Assembly (NCBI GenBank): GCA_037893225.1
Contig: JAZGUH010000197.1
Span: 62,001 to 126,000, forward strand
Reading direction: 5' to 3'
DNA: 64,000 nucleotides
Source: Hippasteria phrygiana
Lineage: Eukaryota > Echinodermata > Asteroidea > Valvatida > Goniasteridae
How positions within the stretch are numbered: the stretch's first letter is position 1; each line of letters opens with the position of its first letter. The position numbers were made by a program, and so were the translations under genes. Positions 1 to 12,300 of the stretch are shown piece after piece. Below the pieces are notes generated by a model. It saw only the letters and a list, made by a program, of their open reading frames with translations, searched no databases and was not told where the DNA came from.

Positions 1-461
1 GCAAAACGGTCGACGTTGATTAAATAACTCTATATAGTCGACAAATAGGAACCGGCTTACAAGGATATCTCGCGATGGCTACCAGTAGCCATGTCTCCTT
101 GTCAAACTGTGCCAGGCTAGAGCAGGGAACCAATGATTATGTGATCTCGACCGGAGTCATTCGGGCGAAGATTTTTTGAGTATGCGGCTATGCGCATTGA
201 AAAATCCTGATCGATCATTCGTTCGCCAATTGTAAGTGTCCAAAGTTGCGCACAAAGGCTGACCAATTAAAGAAACTGCCGCAAAGGCTATTTCGCATGA
301 TTTTAATAACCACACACATCCCGTTTAAAGGATGGTACATGTAACGTTTGTTGTGCGTGTATGGGACCACGCTGACACGATTTTAAAGGGTCACACGATT
401 ATCGCGCATGTTGCGTGGATTTCAATATTTCCCATGCATAAAATATTCTTTTGCTGCGCAG

Positions 462-583
462 ACTAAACATTGTGACGTTCACGGACGACATTGATATTTG
501 GCAATGGGAGACTATGGCAGATCGCACGGAGGGCAGCATCCTGGAAGCTCGAGCGTTTGTGGAAGGACTGAGAGCCCTGTGGG
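462..583 (+). CDS. ITIH-like exon a: mid vWA domain
   Basis: Internal exon, preceded by a pyrimidine-rich acceptor ending GCGCAG and followed by the donor GTACGT. It begins with the last base of a split codon and ends after the first base of a Gly codon (phase 1). It encodes LNIVTF, a vWA beta strand, then an acidic stretch and ILEARAFVEGLRALW, the helix that precedes the GTNI/GTNL turn in ITIH proteins. It is the leftmost exon I can place; the exon with the DxSxS motif is outside the window. Confidence 0.85.
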
Positions 584-3381
584 GTACGTAAAATGTAGCC
601 CCATGCGAACAAAGCCTAAAGGGCCGGTCACACTGGCCGCGATAACGAAGACGATAACGAAAACGGTGAGAATAAAGGGCATTGATTGGTGGAATTGTCG
701 TGCGTGTAATACACGCGCGGTACATCCACCAATAGGGAGCGTTTATTCGCATCGTTTTTGTTTTCGTTATCGTTATCGTGGCCAGTGTGACCGGCCCTTA
801 AACCCCGGAAAGATTTTACTTTAGTACCCAACAAAAATCGGCCAGGAACAGCAAAATCTTGGAAAAATAACCATCCATCTGTGTTCAGAATTGTATAAAC
901 ACTTGGCACAACCTTTAAGTTTGAACATTTAGTTGGGAAAATGTCGTGCAATATAGGGGAAGAATTCATAAGATGGAATTTGCGTCGGGGTGATGTACAT
1001 TCAATATTGGGTTTTGCCCTTCACCGACGTATTTTATAAACACTGTATGCTCAGTGTTGTCCCGAGAGATTATTTGGAAAAAATCACTCGGGTGGGACTC
1101 GAACCCACGACCTCCTGCTTTCTAGTGCAGATGTCTTACCACTCGACCACCGAGCTTGTCGGAGTCGGTTGGCTCGTTCAAATCTGATATAGCGGCGGGT
1201 ACCGCAGCCAAACTATTCATAAGATGGAATTTGCGTCGGGGTGATGTACATTCAATATTGGGTTTTACCCTTCACCGACGTATTTTATAAACACTGTATA
1301 CTCAGTGTTGTCCCGAGAGATTATTTGGAAAATATCACTCGGGTGGGACTCTAACCCACGACCTCCTGCTTTCTAGTGCAGATGTCTTACCGTTCTTGGC
1401 ACAGTGTACGGTCACTCAAGGCGTTCATATACATGTTAATTTCTGCCTCATTTTTACAGATATAGTGACATAAATCTTAAAATACCAGGTTGTGCCACAT
1501 GTTTAGATGGTTGTTATGAAAGAGGGTTAATTATTTTCCAAGATGTTGCTGTTCCTGACCGATTTTGATGGGGGTATTAAAGTAAAATCTTTCCTAAACC
1601 CCTATTGAGCCCTTTTTTTCCTTTTCCCCAGAAGGGTTTTTCGAAGAGTTTTCGCTTATCTTAATGTATTTGAATATAGTTTTCTAGTTTTCGTTGTATT
1701 AGCTTTATTAATGATCCGGATTTTTCTTTAACGATGATATATAATTTCCCTATCGCTGTTTGCCAGTGAACTGGTAAAAATTTAATAATTGCAAGAATGG
1801 TACCGGTAGCGTACACTGTTAGAAAGTTGGGCAAACAGATTACCCAACGTTGGTACAATTGTCAACATGTTCAACCTTTGGGCAATTTTTCACGTAATTT
1901 ACCAACTGTTGTATAACCACAGCTGTGCACAAACCAATTGTTGGTTAAAGTGGGGTTAAACAACAGCTGTGGTTATAGAACAGTTGGTTTTTACGTGAAA
2001 CATTGCCCAAAGAATTAACTTTTATTCTTTAAAAACTCCTTAAAACCCCTATTATGATGAGCTTGAAAATTTATGAATCTTAATTTAGGACATTTCGAAC
2101 TATTTTTAGTTCTACAAATAGGTAGGTGAGTCAATAGGGAGACATAAGATGTTTCGAAGAACGTTTTTGGACGCTGAAATATCTGTTAATGAATTTAATG
2201 GTTATACAGCGATTTATAATCGTTACGCGAAGTCATTGGGTCATCGGGTATTTAGATCAGCGCAAGCCAATTTTGTACTGGCTAGATATGCATTTTTAGT
2301 AAAGTGTCTTGCCCAAGCACACCATACCCCCGGCAGTGTTCGAACCCTCATATCATCACACATTAATCAGATACCGTAACCACGGTACCGATGCCTCTGT
2401 GCTAGTACTCTACTGTAATAAGAATAATAGTACATTTACATGTATATATCTCGGTCACCGATATTGCAGGCACCAATTTACATAGTGGTATTATGGCCGC
2501 CGTGGATCTTCTCAAGGCCGCCGCCTTAGTGGACAGGCAAGAGGAGAGGGAGGCATTCTCCATGATCATCATGCTCACTGATGGACTTCCATCCGCGGGG
2601 GTCACCAATCTCAATCAGGTTCGTAAATTCCTTGGGACATCAATCCACTGTTACGGATTCCGTTTAGCTTTTGTATTATGCTTGGGGAGTTCAGCCGAGG
2701 TAGCCGACGGTGTGATGTTTGGGTGTTTTGTTGTTACAATCTTGAGGAAACTAAACACAGATACGACTCAACATACAACCGTCTTTTCTTTAACCCTTTG
2801 CGTACGGATGACGTCTGTGGACGCAAACAAATAGTGCCACCAGGCCGGATGACGCCATTTGCCGCCGTTTGTGCAGTTTCAATCCATTGCTGGATTATTG
2901 TTTATGATACGCTTGACTGCACAAACACACTGTAGCGGTTCAATTTGGCTGCCAGAACCGCCGCAACACCCCGACGTCTCCCGTAAAATACCGTACTCAA
3001 GGGGTTTTAACCGTAAAACTCGCCAAGCCATAAGCTACTTATATACAATGTGACGTGTGTGCTGAAATAACATGTTGCCCATGACCTATTGTAGCCTACA
3101 CCTAAGTGTATCCCTTAAAGAGAATGTTGTTCGCTAAAGAAATCTGCGTTATTTTGTAGATTAAGGTACAAATGTATATTACAAAAAACAGGCAATTATT
3201 TCTACCCTGAAATAATGGGAGCTGTTTTTATCAAGTCCCGTCTGGCCCGCTGCAGTGGCGTGAATCTGTGTCGGCGAGGTGGGGGGGGGGGGGGGGGAGT
3301 CACCAAAATCCCGGCCGACCAAAGAAATTCAAAAAGCCGGGGGGTGGGGCTGGGGGCTGGGGTAGAGACAATATTACACTA

Positions 3382-3413
<32 letters not shown>

Positions 3414-6400
3414 GCTGTTCATAATACAAAGGTCTGGTTACCCTATGTACATCCTAATGCAAATATGGCTGTGTACATCTGAATGCAAATATGCACATGC
3501 CTGACAACGCAACGGTGCATTTAAAGTTTTTGTACTGGTTGTTTTCCTTTCTTAATACATTTTTACTGATGGAAAGTTACAAGATAACCTCGAAATCAGC
3601 ATTTTTTTGTTTCTTACCACGCAAATCTGGGGGGATGATCTAATTCCCCCCCCCCCCCCCCCCCCCTTGGTCAAAACCTTTGAGTGGGGGATATATACCC
3701 CCATTCCCCCGGGACTTACGACTTTTATGTAGTTAATTATTGTTTAGTAAGTGGTAAACAACTTTTTTTGTTTTTTGTACAAGCATTAAGCCAACATTGG
3801 GGGAGATGATTACATGGGCCATTGCCCCTTGGCAAACATTTGGGGATGCATCCCCCACCCCCGGGATTTACGCCTATGGCTGGTGCCATTTGGCTTAAAG
3901 TCGTCGCTGCGGGCAGCAAATAGATTTGACGTTATAAGACGAAGACCCCTTTTGTGCCTAGTTTCTAGAAACAAAGGTGGAGGACAGATTTCTCTAAGCA
4001 GTCAACATCCTCTTTAATGTAACCCTAATCATTGAAAGGTAGTGTACACAATTGGTAATCCTCCATTTGTTTTTACTGAATTATTACGAAATACCTTACT
4101 AGACTGTAAGTTAATAGTAGTCTCAATCATCCTGTGAAATGCTTACACCAGGTGTGCTGTCGTGGAAATGTATATCGTTTTCGAACGATTGCCGGCCGGC
4201 AATCGTTGAGAAATTGCCCTCTATAACAAATGTAGCCTTTAGTCAAGGCGCGCGTGGCTGCCCGGGCGAGTGGCGCGCCCCGGACACGCTGGCATCATGC
4301 ATATCCGGGGCGCGTCACACGTCCAGGTAGCCACGCGCGCCTTGACTAAAGGCTATCATCCGCCCGACGGTAGAAAACGAACGCCTTTTTTCTCTCGTTT
4401 TTTTTAGTCATCCAACAACGCAAAACTTTGAACAGGTCAGTGGAACGATATTTCCTTTTAAATACTAACCCCCAAATCCGCCCATTTCTGAAAATTGCAA
4501 CAATGACCAATCATGTACACTACTTTTAATGAATTAGCCCGAGCCATACACGTAGCCACAACCTATACGTCAATCATATAGCCCGGGTTACGCAAATGGT
4601 TTAGGCTACTTGGTCGGGTGTGTTTCTACGGAATGTCGACTTTTCGATCTTTTGCATAATTAGAACTATTAGCGTCTTAAAAGTATTAATTACACTGTAA
4701 AAAGTGCACGCATATCTTGCACGCGCATGGGGCCATGCTGACACGCATGAGGTGCTTGGGGCAAGTTTGCCAAAAATACCTGATGAACTTGAGGCACTTG
4801 AAGTGATTTGTCAACGCGATCTCACTGTTACATCATGCGCATGGTACAGTGTGGTTGGGTGTGTGTGATGTGAGTGAGCATTATATTCATTGTGTGGACC
4901 TGCAAACAAAAGATGTCCACACAAGGCAGGGGCTGATACACTTTCTCACCGTTGGTGGCGCCATTTAACCTCTTTGTTTTGTTCTCACCCATAGGCAAAA
5001 TAAGACCTGTATTTGCAAGGCATAGGCCCCCTACAAGCAAAAGCAAAAATAAAGAAACAACAACAAATTGGCAATTCGCGCCTGCCCGCGAAGTTTACAG
5101 CTTTCTGTATTGAATTGATGTGTCATTAATGCGTCTGTTGCTCGTACAGTTTTTGAGAGAGTTTGAAAAAGATCCTATTCAAGCTACACTTTAATGTGCT
5201 GTCTTCGTTTGTCAATTTTTGTCACCTTTGGTTTGTGCTCTGTCAACTCTCAGATACGCGACGACGTCCTGCGGGAAATCGACGGGAAGCTGGCCCTCTT
5301 CTGCCTGGGCTTCGGCCATGACGTCGACCATGACTTCCTGGACAACCTGGCCTCGGAGAACCAGGGTGTGGCTCGTAAGATCTACGCCGACAGCAGTGCG
5401 GCCCTGCAGCTCAAGGGCTTCTACGACGAGGTGGCCACCCCACTGCTCTTTAACGTCAACATCGAGTACAACTACGCCGAGGCCTCGGCCATCACGCAGA
5501 CCAACTTCCTGAGCTACTTCGAAGGGACGGAGATCATCGTTGCCGGCGAGCTGTCCAATGAGCTGATCGGGGCTCGGGGCCTGGAGGACGGCGTAATAGA
5601 GCTAGTGGCCACGGTGACGGCTAACTCCATGGACACATTCATTGAGTTGGAAACTAAGGTCGATACAGAGGTAGGTTTGTAATACCAATAATCTATATTT
5701 AACACAAGACAGTGTCTTGCAGCAGCAAGATGTACAAAAAGCGCCCATTTTGAGAAAAACATTGAAATGCATGATGTTTTTATGGATCTGTATTTTGAGA
5801 CAGAAATGATGCGTCATTTATTTTGAGAGGTAGGTCACCAAGACTAGAGTACCGAAGTGATGACGTTAATGCAATGTTTAAAACCAGAATATTGTTTGTT
5901 ATTTTGTGTCAATGTATTTGCATGACTGACTATTAACAAAGGAACAGTCGAAATATCCATTTGTTTGGAGGCAGTCCTTACTCTTTACAGGTTGAATACA
6001 AAATAACGGAACCCAACCATTTTCCCCATGCTATTAATCCTGCGTATTTATTGTGTGAATGTAAAGGCCGAATAAATAAGCCTTCCTTCAGTACAAAACT
6101 GAAGTTGCTGGCGATCTGTTTACTTTCAACTAACACGCTATTTTAGTTTTGCAACAGCATCACCGTGACACGGCTTTCCGTTTCCAACAAAGCATAGAAG
6201 TCACGGCCAGACCACGAAAACTGTCTAGAAATTTAGTTGGGTTTGCTGACATACCCAAGTAAAGAAAGCAAAATAATTCCTCTCAAGCACAAGATTCAAA
6301 TCTGAATGAAATCGAGAAAATAATTTAATATATACAAGATAAACACAATGCAGTAATTAATCAGTGGGCACAGACTAGACCCCAATTTGTAATTTGGAAT

Positions 6401-9352
6401 GTAGGCCTACACGGGGTCCACAGAATATCGACTATGGGACCACAACAAAAAATCACACCAACATTATTAGTATCTTACAAATGGAGAGCAGGCAACATCT
6501 CTTCTACAAAATGTGCTAACTCGGTTGACAAAATTCGGTTTCAAGAAACAAGTACTACTCTATTTACTGAAACCCTTCTAAATTTTACTCGATTAATGAT
6601 GCCTGGATTGGACATGTTACAGAAGTGCGAGTGAATGAATATGAATGCTCAGGCTAACCACAGCTACGACATGACAAACAACTATACCCATTAATTCACC
6701 TGTCCACCAGTGATTGCAATACAATATGAGCAATGCACAATCAATATATCAGTCATTCCATAAATTTGGGGTCCAAAAGTGTGACATTTTTGGTGTCCCT
6801 GTTACATAGCGAATAAGATTTTGCAATTCAAGACACTTTCATTAATGCCTTCTATCTCCAAGAGTGATTATGCAATGCAAAGTACCTGCCAAAAAAGTAA
6901 AACAAAAAAGGGTGAGAAGTCAATTTTAACGATACTTGATGGGAAATTACACACGTCAGGTGTAACAGGGACACCCAAAAATGTCACACTCTTGGAATGA
7001 CCCCAAATTTATGGAATGACCCATGTAGGCCTACACAAATGTCAATAAATTCCTCCTTATTACAATATGGGGTTACTTATGAAAAAAATCTTTCGAGTTT
7101 TGGCAGAAGAAGCTAAACTTTTACTAATACTTTACGCAATCCTGTGACCAGTTGAGTTATCGAGCAGGTGCGTCCAAAATGTCTCTTCCTTGAAGAAGAC
7201 CAAAATAAGCTCTTCTGTCCCGCTGGAAGAATCCAAAAGTTCCTCACACAGCGCCCTCTGTATAGGTTAAAGTAACTCCGGAGGGAAACAACATAACCAT
7301 TCCAGTACATGGGTTCCGGTTTGTTCCCCTTAGTTGTGGCGCTGAATTCAAGATGGCCGCGGAATGTTAAACTCCTTTAAAGCTTCCTCCCTCGTTCTTT
7401 ATTTCTATGGAATTCTTTGCCTGGTGCAGTTTCCCTTCATCTTACAATCTTTTCTGCTTCAAGAGGAATCCCAATTGCTGCCTTCTGCTTCTTTGACTTC
7501 CTTTTTTTCCTTCTGTAGCCCGTACCTAGAGTGGCTCTTGTATAGCTTGGGACAAATTCGCATATAAAATCAATCCAGTCAAATCAAACCAGTTACAATC
7601 TAAAAACTGTGTTTAGCAATTAAACACAATCTTGCTATCAGTTTGTAAACATGTTTAGAAGCTAAACAGTACGTGTCAAATTCCTAAACATCAGTGTTCA
7701 ATGGCTAAACACTATCCGTCAACACGCTAAACATGTTTAGTATGTAAACGTGTTTACAAACTGATAGCAAGAGAGTGTTTAGAAAAGTGTTTCCTTGCTA
7801 AACACTGTTTTTACAGTGTACCCTTTGCGCAGATAACTTTAATGTGTTGTTTTATACAAACTGTGACCCAACCCAACACAATGAGTCACAAGTCGCCAGA
7901 GTTACTTTCGAGTTACAATAATGAGGAGCCAAGTATATGCTCTATCCAATGCAAGTAAAAAACTAACAAGTCAAAAAACGACCGTGAGGATCCGCTCACA
8001 AATATTCCCAGGCGCCTTAGCCGGCAAGTATTTTAATATAAGCAAGCACCTGCTTATTTTTGGTGTTCACCTTGGTCGTTAGACTCCTGCATCAGTCGTC
8101 CTGAGCCGGCACACTGTGGACGATTTTTGTCAGCGCCTGTGGGCCTATCTGACCATCAAGTCCCTGCTGAAATCGAGGAAGATATCAAGATCACGCCAGG
8201 AGAAAGACGAGTTAAAATCCAAAGCTTTGGAGTTGTCGATGAGGGTAAGAAAAAATGTAAAACCAAGTCACGTGTGCTGAGGTGTGTGTGTAATTGAATA
8301 GCAGATGCACTGATTCCGGGTATGACTCAAGAATGGCACGTAAACCTAAAAGGTAACAACTTTAATACGCATAGATGTGGCATTCTGGAGCCTAACTCGA
8401 AATTCGTGTCCATTGCTGTTTGTGTCTAAAATAATTTTTGGTAACATTTTCACTTCGTTCTTTCATTGTTATTGTCGACCGTGCATCATGGAATTAAGTG
8501 GTCCATGAATAGAATTATTAAACAGATTGTCGTTTCCATTAATCTGCGCAAAAATGTTGATCCCATAGGGTTTAGTTTATGGTCGATAGTTTCACATCAT
8601 CATTCGTTACATGCAAAATAGAAACCCGCAACGAGAAATACAACGACAATGGCAACCAGATAAAATATCCAACGCTGTTGCAGCTGCATCTCTTTGTACA
8701 TATACTGATCTCATGCACAGAACACGTCAAGCTTATGAGACTTTGTATAATTAATTTACTAACAACGCTACAAAGTAAACTTGGGATTTCGGCTTTAATA
8801 GGCAGTAATCATTACGTAGGCCTGGGGTCATGGTGCATGTGTCCCTGAGCAAGGCACTTTGTCACAAGTTGCTTCTCTCCACCAAGAAGTAAATGGGTAC
8901 CTGTGAGGGCAGTGATGGTTATGTGTTTGATTAGCCCATGTGCGCTTAACTTGCAGCCGGGGCTGTATACTCCTCAGGGAGTTGAGAAGGGTTCAGGAAT
9001 GATTAATGGGCCCGATGAGCAGGGGTAATAATATTGTAAGCGCTGTGATATAGTTTACTATGTTGAGCGTTCTTAAATGCCGGTTATTGTTGTTATTATT
9101 ATTATTAGTATTTATTATATTTGTTGTTATAATAATTTTCCTCAATTGCCGGTTAGGGCGACACATAATCCTGGAAAAGAGTGGGTTAGGGTGACCTGGT
9201 CGAATAGGGCGACACATAACTGTCGCCCTATTGTGAAAGTCGCCCCTTTGGAGTGTTTTTTAGTAAGGCGCTCTAAAAGGGCGACACTCGTGTCGCCCCA
9301 ATAAGGTTATTTCGGGAAGAGTCGCCCATTTGCCGCATCCAGGAGATTTCTA

Positions 9353-9389
<37 letters not shown>

Positions 9390-12300
9390 GGCAGATATCC
9401 ACCACCACAAGTCATGAAGTTCAAGGCGCTAAATTTAGCTCTATAGCTGTGTAGGTTCAGACGCAATATAAGGCCAATTAATTTTCTGTGATTTTCAAGG
9501 AGTACCTGTGGCGATAAACGATAAAGAATAAACAAATACCCACACTCTAAAAAAACAAAAGGCCAATTTCATGCATGGAAGGTAACGAAAATCTGGTATT
9601 GTTGTACTTGAGACGATTTAAATGAGCTGGTCTCATTTTGTGTTCTATAAAGTGCCTCAAAGACCAGGGTCTTTAAATTGGTGTGGTGAGCAGCTCCATG
9701 GCATTGATCTCGGATTGTTACTTCTTGCGCATATTTTCGGACAAAGTTCAGACCAAAGTCTGCCAGAATGGTACACAATGTATGTCTCTATTTCCTGCAC
9801 AAAAACGAAAAAATTGTCGTTCAGCCGATTTGTTTTAATGTCATATGTCCAATTGGGAAACAAATCCTTGCATATCCCGGTGTTCACAGTGTAGCCTGAA
9901 AATCAGACCCCATTAAATACCGACTCCTTGAGTAATTAGTTATATATACTTCACACAAAACAATATACAAACAGGATGAGTGTAAGCGTGAGGATTTAGG
10001 TGAGAAATAGCATTAGGGTTAGTGGGTTTGTTTTTGCAGTCAATAGGGGACCTTTAGCAATAGAAATTGGGTCCCCGGTTGAGAAAGGTCCCCGGTTGCC
10101 AAAAACGGTAAAGTGTGAACAATAGGAGGATAATCCCCGATTGAAGGTGTTCAAGATATGATTATAATGATGTTTATTGTACCGCTGCAAAAAATGCTAG
10201 CATTAATATAATAATAAACCACAATTTTGTTGCAATGCAACATGGGTAAGAGGCGAATAATTTCAGGCAGCTCGGAAAGTCTTATGGCACCGCAAATTTC
10301 CTCCATTCGGCAGTATCATTTCGTCACCCCTCTGACGTCACTGCTAGTTGTCAGGCCGGATGAGGCGGTCCAGCCTCCTGTTCCGCTCAACGACGGAGCC
10401 GTTGACACCCAGGCTGACGAACTTGCTCCCGTTCATACTGCCAGCAGCCAACAATCTTCGCCTTCTCGTGGACAAAGCAACAACGGGTCTCCTCAAGTAC
10501 AAGTGCAAGCCAAACCAGGTACACTCGTAACTTTGCCTATACTATTCGGGCACCGCGAACCGTGCAGTTAGGATTTTGTAAAGGAAACACAATGGACATC
10601 CAACTCAACTTGTTTTCATGTAGGCCTCTATTACTGTGTATTACAAAAATACAAACTTGATAAAGCGTTGTTTTCATATGAAGTGAAGGGAAAGTGCCAG
10701 TTTGATTGTGATATTTATTTGTACCTAAAGCTATGGAGGCACTGCTGTCCTGCCTTGATGAAAAACATCAAGCAAATTAAATTAAAATGTTTTTCAAAGT
10801 GAACAAAGAAACCTGGCATGAGCGGGATTCGAACCTAAAACCTCCGGGTTACCGTACCGGCGCTCTACCAACTGAGCTATCTTGCCCTATGTTGGCGGTC
10901 TCCCAAATTGTCAGTATCTTTGTTCGGGTGGGCGCTAGTCAGAAGTCATAAACCCAGAATGCCGTATAGCCAGGGATCACACCCAATTTTACGATACAAC
11001 CTGGGAAAGGATATTCAAATTTACCTAGTCCGTTTCCCTTGTGGATTGTTTGATAAATTAAAATGTCATTGTGTGTCCGATCAACAATAATTCTTTAACG
11101 CATGAAAATCAGTTGAAACGCACGTATGCAAATGCGTAAAAAAGCCGTACGGTACTAAATTTCGAGGTTTCCATATGTTTGTGCACAATTAACATTGGAG
11201 CCCCCAGCAGGCTTCACTACACATACGGCTTTATTGTGCAGCATTATATCAAGCATTATGGACGGTGCTGTTAAAAAGTTTCTGCGAAGTTGATTAAAGC
11301 TGCTGTGTCCGTACTGTGACTGGAAATTTTTAACTTGTTGGATTCCCCCTACTAACGAATTATGGAAGACAAATATTCCTGAACGAAAAGAGTACTTTAA
11401 CACTCTGTAGGCCTACTCTATTTGGTACTCCCAAAACAATTATATTGTTGTAGTATTTACTACGCGAAAGTTAAGATCCATATAAAAGCAGCTTCCAAGT
11501 CAAGTTTGATGTGAAAATAATGCAGTTGATGTGGATATTTTTTTCTTTCCAATTTCCCAAGCTGGTCCATCTAGCCGACGTGGGGGGTATGCCAGTCAAG
11601 CCGGTGGCGGTCATGGGGGCGGAGGTGGATACGGTAAGGGAAGACAGTTTATTGGACCAAGTAAAAAAACATGTTTAGCGTCCGGTTTTGTGTGTTTTTT
11701 TAAGGAAGGAGGCGCTTTTTGTTTCTATATTTTCAAGATGGCCGCCATTCTTTTATAAATTGCTGACAACCGCAGGTTTTTCAACTGTTCAAAGACACAC
11801 AAATGAAAGAGACATGTTGGACAAGCGAATGGAGCATGTTTACAGTGGTTTTAGAAGTTTTGACTGGCAAGTATTTTATCAGTTTCCGATGAATCGGTGA
11901 CATTTTGGGGATTTTTCACCCAATTTTCCACTGGTAAAAATTACAAAAATAATCCTGGCGGCCCCTAAAATGGAAGCGGGCGGAGACGCTGAAGTTTTTT
12001 TACTTCCGTCGCCTTAATGCAAAGCCAAACGGGTGCAAATTTCATGGAGCTGCTATAAGCACAAAAAGTCGCTGAGCATGGAAAGTCGGCCTTGATAAAA
12101 ACAGAATTACCAAGCAATTTTTAAGTGATGTACTCGGACTTTTTTTCTTAGCATGAAAAAATCGCATGACGTTTTTGCTGGTACAACCTGTTTTCAATAA
12201 GCAAGACATTTATGCTAAGCAAATGTTTGTGCTCATCAGCAGCTCTGTGAAATTTTCCCCAGGCTCCAGTTTCGTCGCTAAATATTGCAGACAATTCTAC

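Noticed and set aside
1085..1155. Functional Ser-type tRNA (AGA in the loop)
   Set aside because: Eight-base anticodon loop, no long variable arm as serine tRNAs need, and a colinear repeat copy next to it; tRNA-derived repeat fits better.
3215..3504. Gly-rich frames in intron 2
   Set aside because: Caused by G17 and G30 runs.
5194..5253. Upstream extension MCCLRLSIFVTF before the vWA exon as an alternative gene start
   Set aside because: The ITIH homology begins exactly after the acceptor at 5251-5253 and the phase agrees with exon b; the upstream part is intron.
10817..10889. Functional tRNA gene
   Set aside because: T stem and anticodon loop are mutated and the sequence continues into a SINE body.
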